A stretch of DNA of 64,000 nt from Chloracidobacterium sp. (GCA_016715795.1 JADJXP010000002.1:744001-808000), one strand, 5' to 3'; counted from the stretch's first letter, positions 28,082 to 36,920 are shown. Numbers and translations are program-made. The notes: generated from the sequence alone by a model not told the origin.

Positions 28082-28510
28082 ATGTTAATGCCAAAAAAGG
28101 TCAAGCACCGCCGGGTGATGAAAGGCCGCATGCGTGGAAAGGCCACGCGTGGCGAGAAGCTCAGCTTTGGTGATTTTGGCTTGAAAGCAATGGACGCAGG
28201 CTGGATCACGGACCGCCAGATCGAGGCGGCTCGTATCGCGATGACGCGCCACGTCAAACGCGGCGGCAAGATCTGGATCAGGATGTTTCCGGACAAGCCG
28301 ATCACGAAGAAACCGGCCGAAACGCGTATGGGTTCGGGTAAAGGTGCACCGGATCACTGGGTGGCGGTTGTTAAGCCCGGTCGTGTTCTGTACGAGATCC
28401 AGGGCGTTAACGAGGCTCTTGCGCGTGAGGCCATGCAGCTAGCTGCGCAGAAGCTCCCGATCAAGACGAAATTCGTCACCCGTGCCGACCTCGAAGGAGG
28501 CGTAGTTTAG
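28082..28510 (+). CDS. rplP: 50S ribosomal protein L16
   Basis: 142 residues. MLMPKKVKHRRVMKGRMRG, then RMGSGKGAPDHWVAVVKPGRV, the conserved loop with the normally hydroxylated Arg region. It stabilises tRNA in the A site. It abuts rpmC. Confidence 0.97.
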   Translation: MLMPKKVKHRRVMKGRMRGKATRGEKLSFGDFGLKAMDAGWITDRQIEAARIAMTRHVKRGGKIWIRMFPDKPITKKPAETRMGSGKGAPDHWVAVVKPGRVLYEIQGVNEALAREAMQLAAQKLPIKTKFVTRADLEGGVV

Positions 28511-28512
28511 AA

Positions 28513-28734
28513 ATGAAACGCAAAGAACAGCTCGACCAACTCGGCGACATGAGCGTTACGGAATTGAAGGATCAGGCGGATGCGTTGAAAGAATCGCTCT
28601 TTCGGCTCAAGTTTCGTCGCACGCTGGGCGTGGGCGATGTACTCAAGGACATTCGCCGCGAGAAGAAAACGCTCGCACGGGTTTACACTCTGTTGAACAA
28701 AAAAGAGGCTGACGCTAAGACCGCCGAGGCCTAG
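28513..28734 (+). CDS. rpmC: 50S ribosomal protein L29
   Basis: 73 residues, two-helix protein with LKESLFRLKFRRTLGV and a C-terminal Lys/Glu stretch (LNKKEADAKTAEA). It sits near L23 at the tunnel exit. It begins 2 bp after rplP. Confidence 0.94.
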   Translation: MKRKEQLDQLGDMSVTELKDQADALKESLFRLKFRRTLGVGDVLKDIRREKKTLARVYTLLNKKEADAKTAEA

Positions 28735-28751
28735 GGCAAAAGAGAGAAGAA

Positions 28752-29174
28752 ATGCCAAAGAAGAAGACTGAAGAAGAAGTTCAAGCGACCGAGACCGAAG
28801 CTGTAGAAGCGACGGTTGAAGAGGCGGTTGTCGAAGCTGCGCCTGTCCAGGAGAAGGCGAAAAAGGCTACGAAGACGAGGAAGGAAAACGCGGCAGTTGA
28901 TACGGACGCTTCGGCGAAGAAGGTACTGCACAAGCGGGCCGAGAAGGTTGGCATCGTTGCTTCGGACAAGATGACCAAAACGGTCACCGTCCGTGTCGAC
29001 CGGCTCGTCAAGCATCCGGTCTATCGCAAGTACGTCAAGAAGCGCAAGAAATTCATGGCGCACGACGACCTGGGGGCAAAGATCGGCGACAAGGTGAAGA
29101 TCGTCGAAACGCGGCCCTTGTCAGCGAGAAAGCGTTGGCGTGTAGTCGAGATCATTCAGCGGGCGGAAGTTTAG
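28752..29174 (+). CDS. rpsQ: 30S ribosomal protein S17 with N-terminal acidic extension
   Basis: 140 residues against the usual about 85. The S17 core starts near residue 57 (KVLHKRAEKVGIVASDKMTKTVTVRVDR) and is complete. Residues 1-56 are a low-complexity leader rich in Glu, Ala, Val and Thr turning to Lys (KAKKATKTRKENA). The ATG at 28752 has a ribosome site (AGAGAAGAA), and no internal ATG precedes the core, so the extension is likely translated. Confidence 0.94.
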   Translation: MPKKKTEEEVQATETEAVEATVEEAVVEAAPVQEKAKKATKTRKENAAVDTDASAKKVLHKRAEKVGIVASDKMTKTVTVRVDRLVKHPVYRKYVKKRKKFMAHDDLGAKIGDKVKIVETRPLSARKRWRVVEIIQRAEV

Positions 29175-29192
29175 GGTTGAGGTAACAAAGTT

Positions 29193-29561
29193 ATGATCCA
29201 GATGCAGACCTCCTTGGCGGTCGCAGACAACTCAGGAGCAAAGCGGGTCGAGATGATCATGCCGGTCGGCGGTTCGACCAGCAAGATCGCTCGCCTAGGG
29301 GACACCATCAAGGTGACCGTGAAAGAGGCATCGCCCGATGGAACTGCCAAGAAGGGCAAGGTTTACAACGCCGTAATCGTCAGAACGAGAAAGGAAATTC
29401 GCCGTAAGGACGGATCCTACATTCGCTTTGACGAGAATGCGGCGGTGCTGATCAAGGACGACGGTACGCCGGTAGGAACACGCGTTTTTGGGCCCGTGGC
29501 ACGCGAACTTCGTGAAAGGAATTTTATGAAGATCGTCTCGTTGGCACCAGAGGTCATATAG
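29193..29561 (+). CDS. rplN: 50S ribosomal protein L14
   Basis: 122 residues, standard. MIQMQTSLAVADNSGAKRV and GTRVFGPVARELRERNFMKIVSLAPEVI. It forms an inter-subunit bridge. The core is one of the best conserved in the window. Confidence 0.97.
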   Translation: MIQMQTSLAVADNSGAKRVEMIMPVGGSTSKIARLGDTIKVTVKEASPDGTAKKGKVYNAVIVRTRKEIRRKDGSYIRFDENAAVLIKDDGTPVGTRVFGPVARELRERNFMKIVSLAPEVI

Positions 29562-29568
29562 GACTGAA

Positions 29569-30042
29569 ATGAGTAAGACAGGAACAGTTACAAGCAGGAT
29601 CAAGCGCGGCGATCAGGTCGTATTTATTGCGGGCAAGGAATTCAACCGCTACGACAGCGCCGGCAAACGCCAGCCGTATCGCGGCAAGGTGATCGCCGTC
29701 GATGCACGCAACCGCAAGGTCAAGGTCGAGGGAGCGATGATGGTCAAGCGCCACCGCAAGCCCGTTCCGCAGATGAACCGCGAAGGCGGCATCTTTGAGC
29801 AGGAAGCGTGGGTGAGCATTTCGAATGTCGCCCTCATCGACCCCGAAACAGGTTTGCCGACACGAGTGAAGTACGAAATACGTGACGGCCAGAAGGTTCG
29901 TGTCGCAAAAAGCGGCAAGGTGATCGCCGAAATCGCCTGGGTGAAGAAGGAAGCCAAGAAGACGGTCGACGAAGAAACCGTCGCGGCCGCAGCGGCCGAA
30001 CCGGCTAAAGATGAGAAGCCGGCTAAGGAAGAGAAAGAATAG
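29569..30042 (+). CDS. rplX: 50S ribosomal protein L24 with C-terminal low-complexity tail
   Basis: 157 residues; bacterial L24 is usually about 100-115. The KOW core (RGDQVVFIAGKEFNRYDSAGKRQPYRGKVIAVDARNRKV) is followed by the conserved IDPETGLPTRVKYEI region and then a tail from about residue 125 (EAKKTVDEETVAAAAAEPAKDEKPAKEEKE). The KOW segment has a small insert after AGKEF. L24 is an assembly initiator. Confidence 0.94.
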   Translation: MSKTGTVTSRIKRGDQVVFIAGKEFNRYDSAGKRQPYRGKVIAVDARNRKVKVEGAMMVKRHRKPVPQMNREGGIFEQEAWVSISNVALIDPETGLPTRVKYEIRDGQKVRVAKSGKVIAEIAWVKKEAKKTVDEETVAAAAAEPAKDEKPAKEEKE

Positions 30043-30095
30043 CGTTTTAGTTTGGAAACGGTATTAACAAGCCGAGACCCAGACAAACAAAGAAG

Positions 30096-30635
30096 ATGGC
30101 CAGACTTAGAGAAAAATACAAGAAAGAGATCGCTCCGGCGCTCGCGAAGGAATTCGATATCAAGAATCCGATGGCAATCCCGCGTGTCGAAAAGATCATT
30201 TTGAACATGGGTTTGGGCGAGGCTTCGGCGAACGCCAAGATCCTCGATGTTGCGACCGAAGAGCTTAAGGCGATCAGCGGACAGAAGCCGGTGATCACCA
30301 AAGCCAAGAAGTCGATTGCGGCGTTCAAGCTCCGTCAGGGAATGTCGATCGGCACCATGGTTACGCTTCGCGGTGCGAGGATGTATGAGTTCCTTGATCG
30401 TCTGATCTCGGTTGCTTTGCCGCGTGTCCGAGACTTTCGCGGTGTTTCGGCAAAGGCGTTTGACGGACGCGGTAATTATACACTCGGCGTTCGCGAACAG
30501 CTTATCTTCCCGGAGATCGATTTTAACAAGGTCGACAAAACGCGTGGGATGAATATCTCGATCGTTACGTCGGCAAAGTCGGACGATCAGGCACGCTCTC
30601 TTCTGAAGGCACTGGGGATGCCCTTTAGACAATAA
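30096..30635 (+). CDS. rplE: 50S ribosomal protein L5
   Basis: 179 residues, standard length, with PRVEKIILNMGLGEA, SIAAFKLRQGMSIGTMVTLRG and a normal end. It binds 5S rRNA in the central protuberance. The 53-bp gap before it shows no special structure. Confidence 0.97.
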   Translation: MARLREKYKKEIAPALAKEFDIKNPMAIPRVEKIILNMGLGEASANAKILDVATEELKAISGQKPVITKAKKSIAAFKLRQGMSIGTMVTLRGARMYEFLDRLISVALPRVRDFRGVSAKAFDGRGNYTLGVREQLIFPEIDFNKVDKTRGMNISIVTSAKSDDQARSLLKALGMPFRQ

Positions 30636-30641
30636 GTTTTT

Positions 30642-30947
30642 ATGGCAAAGATCAGCAAAGTTGTAAACAACAATCGACGCAAAGAAAAGGTCAAGCTCTA
30701 TGCCGAACGGCGTGCGGCGGCCAAGAAGATCATCAATAACCCGCGGTCGACACCTGAAGAGGTCGATGCGGCAGTGATCCGCCTGCAAAAGATGCCGCGT
30801 GATGCCAGCCCCTCAAGGGTTCGCAATCGCTGCTCGCAGTCGGGCCGTACACGCGGATATCTGCGTAAGTTTGGTGTTTCGCGCATCGCGCTTCGCGATC
30901 TCGCTCTTGAGGGGCAGATCCCGGGCGTTGTTAAGTCGAGTTGGTAG
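30642..30947 (+). CDS. rpsN: 30S ribosomal protein S14 (zinc-free type)
   Basis: 101 residues of the long form without the CxxC...CxxC zinc ribbon. The end is RNRCSQSGRTRGYLRKFGVSRIALRDLALEGQIPGVVKSSW. It follows rplE after 6 bp. Confidence 0.96.
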   Translation: MAKISKVVNNNRRKEKVKLYAERRAAAKKIINNPRSTPEEVDAAVIRLQKMPRDASPSRVRNRCSQSGRTRGYLRKFGVSRIALRDLALEGQIPGVVKSSW

Positions 30948-31019
30948 GTTTTGATTACGGTAGGCGGCCCAACGAGTAACAGGCCGAACCGCCATAATAA
31001 TTTACGGAGTTATAAGAGA

Positions 31020-31412
31020 ATGACAGACCCAATAGCCGATATGCTCACACGGATACGAAACGCGATAGCTGCAAAGCATACTCGTGTAGATATCCCGGGC
31101 TCAAAGCTAAAGATGGAGGTTGCCAGAATCCTCAAGGAAGAAGGCTACATCAATAATTTTTCGACCAAGGGCGAAGGGCCAAAGTACATGATCCGAGTTT
31201 CGCTTCGCTACGATGCCAGGGGCCAATCGTCGATCACTCACCTGTCGCGCGTGTCGCGTCCGGGCCGCCGCGTTTATGTCGGCTCGGGTGAGATACCAAA
31301 AGTGCTCGGAGGATATGGTGTGAATATCGTTTCGACGTCAAAGGGCCTGATGAGCGGCAAGCGCGCACGTGCCGAACACGTCGGCGGTGAGATTCTCGCA
31401 GAGGTCTATTAA
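31020..31412 (+). CDS. rpsH: 30S ribosomal protein S8
   Basis: 130 residues from MTDPIADMLTRIRNAIAAKH, the usual S8 start, preceded by the ribosome site ACGGAG. A longer in-frame start at 30951 adds 23 residues unlike S8 and is rejected. The C-terminus carries VNIVSTSKGLMSGKRARAEHVGGEILAEVY. Confidence 0.96.
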   Translation: MTDPIADMLTRIRNAIAAKHTRVDIPGSKLKMEVARILKEEGYINNFSTKGEGPKYMIRVSLRYDARGQSSITHLSRVSRPGRRVYVGSGEIPKVLGGYGVNIVSTSKGLMSGKRARAEHVGGEILAEVY

Positions 31413-31424
31413 AGGTTTAGAGTT

Positions 31425-31985
31425 ATGTCACGAGTAGGAAAGAAACCGATCAGCATACCGTCCGGCGTGACCGTGACGATCAATGATTCGGCGATGGAAG
31501 TCAAAGGCCCAAAGGGCACGCTGACGACGCCGATCCCGGCGGGCGTGACCTTTAAGCAGGAGGACGGCAGCCTTGTGGCCGAGCGTGCGGGCAATGAGCA
31601 CGCGGCGTTTCACGGGCTCGCCCGGGCACTCGCGAACAATGCCGTTGTCGGCGTGACCGAGGGCTTTTCGAAGGACCTCGATATCGTCGGCGTTGGTTAC
31701 AAGGCAGACGTGCAGGGCAAGAAGATCGTGTTTGCTCTCGGCTATTCGCATCCGATCGAATACGTCTTGCCAGAGGGCATTGATGCTAAAGCCGAGCGTG
31801 TGAATACGAAAACGTCGATCAACCAGTATCAGACGACGATCACGCTGAGCGGCATCGACAAGCAGAAGCTCGGCCAGGTCGCGGCGGAATTGAACCGCCT
31901 ACGCAAGCCGGATGCTTACAAAGGCAAGGGTGTGCGCTACGCCGACAAATACTATCGGCTCAAGCCGGGCAAGACCGGCAAATAG
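31425..31985 (+). CDS. rplF: 50S ribosomal protein L6
   Basis: 186 residues with MSRVGKKPISIPSGV and the C-terminal PDAYKGKGVRYADKYYRLKPGKTGK, the strongly conserved GKG motif near the sarcin-ricin loop. Confidence 0.97.
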   Translation: MSRVGKKPISIPSGVTVTINDSAMEVKGPKGTLTTPIPAGVTFKQEDGSLVAERAGNEHAAFHGLARALANNAVVGVTEGFSKDLDIVGVGYKADVQGKKIVFALGYSHPIEYVLPEGIDAKAERVNTKTSINQYQTTITLSGIDKQKLGQVAAELNRLRKPDAYKGKGVRYADKYYRLKPGKTGK

Positions 31986-31996
31986 GTAACAGAGTT

Positions 31997-32401
31997 ATGG
32001 GACAGAAGAGTAGAGCAGATATTCGCCAAGGCGTTCACAGCCGCATTCGCAAGAAAGTACGCGGGACGGCGGATCGTCCACGCCTAGCGGTGTTCAGGAG
32101 CCTGAATCACATTTACGCACAGGTGATTGACGACGGCAGCGGCAAGACGCTTGCGACCGCTTCGACGATCGAGAAATCGCTAGGCCTCAAGACTGGCGGC
32201 AATATCGACGCGGCAAAAGCAGTCGGTAAAGCAATTGCCGAGAGGGCCCAGAAGGCTGGCGTTTCGAGCGTGGTTTTCGATCGCGGCGGCTACGTTTATC
32301 ACGGCCGTGTAAAGGCATTGCTTGATGCCACGCGTGAGGCGGGATTGAACAAGCACGAGGCAAAGGCTGAGCCGGCATCGGCCGATGGCAGCGAGGAATA
32401 A
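31997..32401 (+). CDS. rplR: 50S ribosomal protein L18
   Basis: 134 residues. RPRLAVFRSLNHIYAQVIDD and VVFDRGGYVYHGRVKALLDATREAGL mark the 5S rRNA-binding core. About 14 extra C-terminal residues (HEAKAEPASADGSEE) give a mild version of the tails seen on other proteins of the cluster. It shares one base with rpsE (TAATG). Confidence 0.96.
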   Translation: MGQKSRADIRQGVHSRIRKKVRGTADRPRLAVFRSLNHIYAQVIDDGSGKTLATASTIEKSLGLKTGGNIDAAKAVGKAIAERAQKAGVSSVVFDRGGYVYHGRVKALLDATREAGLNKHEAKAEPASADGSEE

Positions 32402-32904
32402 TGAATAAGCAGAGAATCTCACCAAACGGCCTGATATTGAAGGACCAGTTGATCTCGATCAACCGCGTGACCAAGGTCGTCAAAGGCGGAAAGAACATGT
32501 CGTTCGCGGCACTCGTAGTTGTAGGTGACGAGGCGGGACACGTAGGTTTTGGGACAGGTAAGGCCAAGGAAGTGCCGAACGCGATCAAGAAGGCGGTCGA
32601 GGCCGCCAAGAACAATCTCATTCGCGTTCCATTGATCGAAGGCACCCTGCCGCACGAACTGATCGGCGAATACGGAGCGGGCCGCGTGTTGCTCAAGCCG
32701 GCGGCTGAGGGAACGGGCGTTATCGCTGGCGGTGCCGTGCGTGCCGTGCTTCAGAGCCTCGGCGTTCACAATGTTCGCACAAAGATCCTGGGTTCGAACA
32801 ACGCCCATAACGTGATCCGTGCGACGTTCAACGGCCTGATGCGGATGAAAGACCCGCTCGAGGTTGCAAGACTGCGCGGAAAGCAGGTGGAAGAATTAGT
32901 TTGA
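32401..32904 (+). CDS. rpsE: 30S ribosomal protein S5
   Basis: 167 residues with VTKVVKGGKNMSFAALVVVGD and VHNVRTKILGSNNAHNVIRAT. It lies at the mRNA entry channel. Its stop codon lies inside the first repeat unit of the nonamer island that follows. Confidence 0.97.
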   Translation: MNKQRISPNGLILKDQLISINRVTKVVKGGKNMSFAALVVVGDEAGHVGFGTGKAKEVPNAIKKAVEAAKNNLIRVPLIEGTLPHELIGEYGAGRVLLKPAAEGTGVIAGGAVRAVLQSLGVHNVRTKILGSNNAHNVIRATFNGLMRMKDPLEVARLRGKQVEELV

Positions 32905-32973
32905 AGTTGCAGAAGTTGCGGGGTTACGGAATAAACTCTGCAACTGCCTGTAACTCTGGAAACTCTGTAACTT
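32903..32973. repeat. nonamer palindromic island between rpsE and rpmD
   Basis: The left arm has 9-bp units GAAGTTGCA, GAAGTTGCG, GGGTTACGG. After AATAA the right arm has ACTCTGCAA, CTGCCTGTA, ACTCTGGAA, ACTCTGTAA (32935-32970), which are largely complementary. The first unit overlaps the rpsE stop codon. Confidence 0.82.
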
Positions 32974-32979
32974 AAAGAG

Positions 32980-33177
32980 ATGGCAAAGAAAGAGAGCAGC
33001 GGCGCAACCATCAAGATCCAGTATTACAGGTCGATGATCGGTTATGCCCAAAAACAGAAAGATATCGTTAAGAGCCTCGGCATCACGAAGCTCAACCAGA
33101 CGGTAACGCGGCCGGATTCACCGGCAAGCCGTGGCGTCGTCGCAAAAGTGCCGCATTTGCTGCGGATCGTTGAATAA
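32980..33177 (+). CDS. rpmD: 50S ribosomal protein L30
   Basis: 65 residues: IKIQYYRSMIGYAQKQKDIVKSLGITKLNQTV and the end VPHLLRIVE. It follows the nonamer island; AAAGAGATG gives a short ribosome site. Nine bp separate it from rplO. Confidence 0.94.
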   Translation: MAKKESSGATIKIQYYRSMIGYAQKQKDIVKSLGITKLNQTVTRPDSPASRGVVAKVPHLLRIVE

Positions 33178-33186
33178 GAGGGAAAG

Positions 33187-33657
33187 ATGGCTTTATCGTT
33201 GAACAATCTTCATCCGGCCCCGGGCTCGACGCACAAGAAAAAGCGTCTCGGGCGCGGCCCTGGTTCGGGGCTTGGCAAAACGTCAGGCAAAGGACACAAG
33301 GGGCAGAAATCGCGTTCGGGTTATTCGAGTCGCCCCGGCTTTGAGGGGGGCCAGATGCCGCTCCAGCGTCGCCTTCCGAAGCGCGGATTCACCAATATCT
33401 TTAAGAAACAGTGGATCGAGATCGCACTCGCCAAGATCGATGCCAACTTCAATGCCGGTGACGACGTTACACCAGAGATCCTGCACCAGCGGGGACTGAT
33501 CAAGAAGGCCAAGCACGATCTCGTCATTCTCGGCAACGGTGAACTGACCAAGAAATTGAACGTCTCGGCCCATCGCTTTACCAAAGCCGCGAAAGAGAAG
33601 ATCGAAAAGGCCGGCGGTTCCGCGACGGTTATCGCAAAGACCGTTCCGGCAGAATAG
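33187..33657 (+). CDS. rplO: 50S ribosomal protein L15
   Basis: 156 residues with the N-terminal RNA-binding tail GRGPGSGLGKTSGKGHKGQKSR and GFEGGQMPLQRRLPKRGF. It is a late assembly protein. A short TAGTTATT-type remnant of repeat separates it from secY. Confidence 0.96.
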   Translation: MALSLNNLHPAPGSTHKKKRLGRGPGSGLGKTSGKGHKGQKSRSGYSSRPGFEGGQMPLQRRLPKRGFTNIFKKQWIEIALAKIDANFNAGDDVTPEILHQRGLIKKAKHDLVILGNGELTKKLNVSAHRFTKAAKEKIEKAGGSATVIAKTVPAE

Positions 33658-33685
33658 TTATTGGTAGTTACTAGCCGACACGAAT

Positions 33686-35104
33686 ATGGAGAAGTTTTTT
33701 AGCGCCGTCCAGAACATGTTCAAGATCCCTGAGCTGAGGAAGCGTATCCTCTTCACGCTCGGGATGTTGGCGGTCTATCGTTTTGGTGCTCACGTTACGG
33801 CACCGGGCATTAACAGCGCTCAACTCGAACGCGTTTGGGGCGAGGTCGCGGGCACACTGCTCGGCGTTCTCGACTTGTTTTCGGGCGGTAATTTTCGAAC
33901 GATCTCCGTTTTTGCTCTCGGCGTGACGCCCTACATTACTGCGTCGATCATCATGCAGCTTTTGCCAGTGCTTTCGCCTGCGATGAAGAAGATCCAGGAA
34001 GAGGGTGAGGTTGGGCGGCAGAAGATGAACCAGTGGACGCGGTATTCGACTGTTGTACTTTGTTCTGTCCAGACGTTCTTTGTTGCGACCTGGCTATCGC
34101 GCAACAACATCATCGCAGAGACGTGGTGGGCGACGGCCATGGTCGTGATCACCCTTACGACGGGAACTGTTTTTGTCATGTGGCTTGGTGAACAGATCAC
34201 GGAGCGCGGCGTCGGTAACGGGATCTCGTTGCTCATTTTTGCCGGTATCGTTATCGGCCTGCCGAACGGCGTGACGCAGGTGATGAGTCGCGTAGGGGCG
34301 GGTGACCCTGTTCAATCGCTTGGCGTGATCTTTCTCGTCGTCGTTCTGGTCGCGTTGATCGCATTGATCGTTTATGTTGAGTCTGCCCGTCGGCATATTG
34401 CTATCAGCTATGCGAGTCGGCGTGTTGGCAACCAGACATTTCGCGGCCAGGAAACGAGCTTGCCGCTCAAGATCAACATGGGCGGCGTCATCCCGGTCAT
34501 CTTTGCATCGTCGGTGCTGGCGATGCCGCAGACGCTGTTCTCGGCCTTTCCGCCCGACCCGAACGAGCCAAATTCGACATGGTCAAAGGTGTTCGCATTC
34601 TTTCAGCAATTCCACGGCGGCGATCCGTATTACGAATTGGTGTTTCTGTCACTGATCGTGATCTTCACGTTCTTTTACATCACGATCATCTTCAATACCG
34701 ATGAAGTGGCTGACAATCTGCGTAAGCACGGCGGATTCATTGCCGGTATTCGCCCCGGCGCCCCGACCGCAGATTATCTGAACCAAATCCTGACGCGATT
34801 GACGACGGTTGGCGCCCTGTATCTCGCATTTGTCGCGTTTGTGCCTCAGTTGCTGTTGAGCGGTTTTAAGGTCGCACGGCTGCCGTTCATTGGCACGTCG
34901 CTCGACACTTTCATGGGCGGGACTCCGGGATTAAATTGGATACCGACGGGTCTTGGATATCAGTTCTTTTTTGGCGGCACTAGCTTGCTGATCCTGGTCG
35001 GTGTGGCGATGGATACCGTGGCCCAGATCGAAGCCCAGCTCGTTATGCGGAATTACGAGGGTTTTCTCGGCTCCGGCTCGCGCTTGCGAGGACGCCGAGC
35101 CTAG
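33686..35104 (+). CDS. secY: protein translocase subunit SecY
   Basis: 472 residues, about ten transmembrane helices. It starts MEKFFSAVQNMFKIPELRKRILFTLGMLAVYRFGAH and has the plug region, ERGVGNGISLLIFAGI, the conserved PINMGGVIPVIFASS-like PLKINMGGVIPVIFASS and C-terminal LRKHGGFIAGIRPG. It is the channel of the Sec translocon. Slightly longer than E. coli SecY in periplasmic loop segments. Confidence 0.97.
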   Translation: MEKFFSAVQNMFKIPELRKRILFTLGMLAVYRFGAHVTAPGINSAQLERVWGEVAGTLLGVLDLFSGGNFRTISVFALGVTPYITASIIMQLLPVLSPAMKKIQEEGEVGRQKMNQWTRYSTVVLCSVQTFFVATWLSRNNIIAETWWATAMVVITLTTGTVFVMWLGEQITERGVGNGISLLIFAGIVIGLPNGVTQVMSRVGAGDPVQSLGVIFLVVVLVALIALIVYVESARRHIAISYASRRVGNQTFRGQETSLPLKINMGGVIPVIFASSVLAMPQTLFSAFPPDPNEPNSTWSKVFAFFQQFHGGDPYYELVFLSLIVIFTFFYITIIFNTDEVADNLRKHGGFIAGIRPGAPTADYLNQILTRLTTVGALYLAFVAFVPQLLLSGFKVARLPFIGTSLDTFMGGTPGLNWIPTGLGYQFFFGGTSLLILVGVAMDTVAQIEAQLVMRNYEGFLGSGSRLRGRRA

Positions 35105-35167
35105 CGAATTACGAATTACAAATTACGAATTACGAACACCGGAAGTGGTAATTCGTAATTCGTGATT
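35105..35167. repeat. heptamer palindromic island between secY and adk
   Basis: Left arm units ACGAATT, ACAAATT, ACGAATT, ACGAACA (35111-35138) and right arm units TAATTCG, TAATTCG, TGATTGT (35149-35169) form a stem around a GC-rich loop. The island begins directly after the secY stop and runs to within a few bases of the adk start. Confidence 0.88.
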
Positions 35168-35173
35168 GTTTTT

Positions 35174-35824
35174 ATGGACAAGATCATCGTTCTAATAGGA
35201 GCACCCGGGGCAGGTAAGGGCACGCAGGCGAGGCTGCTAGAGGAGCGGCTTGGCATTCCGCAGATCTCGACGGGCGATATGTTTCGCGAGATGAAGAGGG
35301 CGGATACGCCGTTGGCGCGCGAGGTCCAGGCGATCATGGCTTCCGGCAAACTGATATCGGACGACATCACATATAAGATTGTCCGTGAGCGTACGTCGCA
35401 ATCCGACACGCGGAGCACTTACGTGCTTGACGGCTATCCGCGGACCGCCGTTCAGGCCGAACAGCTTGAGGAACTCGCGAACGAGCAAGGGAAGGACATT
35501 CAGGCGATCGAGATCGATGTGCCGAAGAATGAATTGCTCCGACGTCTAACGGGTCGGCGAAGCTGCCCGGTTTGTGGTGAGATCTACAATATTTACTCCC
35601 GCCCACCAAAGATAGAGGGCGTTTGCGATGATCATCCGGAGAGCAAGCTTGATCACCGAGCGGACGATAACGAAGAGAGCGTGAACATTCGTCTGGACAC
35701 TTATGCGGCGAACACTCGGCCATTGATCGACTACTACGACCGCTCCGGCCGGCTAGAGAAGGTCGACGGCACGGGCGACATTGAAGATATATACGGACAA
35801 CTCGAGAAACTTGTCCGACGGTAA
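35174..35824 (+). CDS. adk: adenylate kinase (zinc-lid type)
   Basis: 216 residues. P-loop GAPGAGKGTQ, then STGDMFRE, DGYPRT and a long lid with CPVCG...C-D-D-H that should bind zinc. It converts AMP and ATP to two ADP. The ATG at 35174 fits the family start (MDKIIVLIGAPG); a GTG at 35162 lies inside the repeat island and is less likely. Normal place after secY. Confidence 0.96.
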   Translation: MDKIIVLIGAPGAGKGTQARLLEERLGIPQISTGDMFREMKRADTPLAREVQAIMASGKLISDDITYKIVRERTSQSDTRSTYVLDGYPRTAVQAEQLEELANEQGKDIQAIEIDVPKNELLRRLTGRRSCPVCGEIYNIYSRPPKIEGVCDDHPESKLDHRADDNEESVNIRLDTYAANTRPLIDYYDRSGRLEKVDGTGDIEDIYGQLEKLVRR

Positions 35825-35829
35825 TACCA

Positions 35830-36627
35830 GTGATCATCGCCAAATCCGCAAAAGACCTTGATAAGATGCGTGCCGTGGGCGAACTCATCGCCGAGGTGCG
35901 AGAAGTACTCCGTGGCATGGTCGAGCCTGGTATTACGACGATGGAGTTGAACAACGCGGCTGACCGTATGATCCGAGATGCGGGGGCAATACCGACATTT
36001 ATCGGCTACCATGGATTTCCGTTCGCGATATGCTCGTCGGTCAATAATGAGATCGTGCATGGATTTTCGAAGCCTGAGCCGCTCGCGGAGGGCGACATCA
36101 TTTCGCTCGACATGGCGGCCACGTATCATGGGTTTGTCGGTGATACGGCGATGACGGTGCCGGTAGGCGAGATCGCCGAAGACCTGAAGCAGCTAATTCG
36201 GGTGACGGAAGAATGTCTTGAATTTGGTATTGATGCCTCGCGGATCGGCAATCGCGTTGGCGATATCGGTTGGGCGGTTCAGCAGCATGCTGAGAAATAC
36301 GGCTACGGAATCGTTCGCGATTACACAGGTCACGGTATCGGGAGGCATATGCATGAATCGCCGCAGATACCGAATTACGGGCGTGCAGGGACAAAAGAGA
36401 AGATACGGGCCGGATACTGCTTCGCGATCGAGCCGATGCTAAACTTGGGCACGCACGAGACGAGAACACTGAGCGACAAATGGACCGTTGTTACCCTTGA
36501 CGGCAAACCGTCGGCCCACGCCGAGCATACGCTGGCAGTCACCGCGGACGGACCCGAGGTATTGACGCTGACAAAAGAGCAGAAACGGTGGCGTGCGGCA
36601 CGGACGGTTGAAATTGCGGCTGCGTAA
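35830..36627 (+). CDS. map: methionine aminopeptidase, type I
   Basis: 265 residues. The metal ligands are the Asp of SLDMAATYHGFVGD, the Asp in GDTAMT, the His of GHGIGRHMHE, and two Glu (AIEPML and HAEHT). It removes the start Met from new proteins. The start is GTG at 35830 (MIIAKSAKDLDKM); no ATG gives a full-length protein. It is 5 bp from adk. Confidence 0.95.
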   Translation: MIIAKSAKDLDKMRAVGELIAEVREVLRGMVEPGITTMELNNAADRMIRDAGAIPTFIGYHGFPFAICSSVNNEIVHGFSKPEPLAEGDIISLDMAATYHGFVGDTAMTVPVGEIAEDLKQLIRVTEECLEFGIDASRIGNRVGDIGWAVQQHAEKYGYGIVRDYTGHGIGRHMHESPQIPNYGRAGTKEKIRAGYCFAIEPMLNLGTHETRTLSDKWTVVTLDGKPSAHAEHTLAVTADGPEVLTLTKEQKRWRAARTVEIAAA

Positions 36628-36668
36628 CTTGAAAACTTGACAGCAGAACGCTAGTATTAATAGTTTGT

Positions 36669-36688
36669 CCAACCATTCAGCAGGTTGG
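36669..36688. promoter_or_regulatory. hairpin upstream of infA
   Basis: CCAACC-N8-GGTTGG lies 11 bp before the infA ATG, in the 71-bp gap after map. A TTGACA occurs earlier in the gap (about 36637) without a good -10. It may be a weak internal promoter or translational control hairpin. Confidence 0.35.
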
Positions 36689-36698
36689 CTTAGTCGAG

Positions 36699-36920
36699 AT
36701 GTCTAAGGAAGAGGCGATCGAGGTCATGGCGACCGTGCTGGAAACACTGCCTAACGCGATGTTCAAGGTTGCCGTCGATGATAACAATCACGAGGTCCTC
36801 GCTCATGTCTCGGGAAAGATGCGGAAGCATTTTATTCGCATCCTGCCGGGCGACAAGGTACTTGTCGAGCTTTCTCCCTACGACCTGAAGCGCGGGCGGA
36901 TAACGTACCGCTATAAATGA
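36699..36920 (+). CDS. infA: translation initiation factor IF-1
   Basis: 73 residues, OB-fold: MSKEEAIEVMATVLETLPNAMFKVAVD, then HVSGKMRKHFIRILPGDKVLVELSPYDLKRGRITYRYK. It occupies the A site during initiation. It lies between map and rpmJ as in many bacteria. Confidence 0.96.
   Translation: MSKEEAIEVMATVLETLPNAMFKVAVDDNNHEVLAHVSGKMRKHFIRILPGDKVLVELSPYDLKRGRITYRYK

Noticed and set aside
30951..31019. Upstream extension of S8
   Set aside because: The 23 extra residues are unlike S8, and the ribosome site ACGGAG lies before the ATG at 31020.
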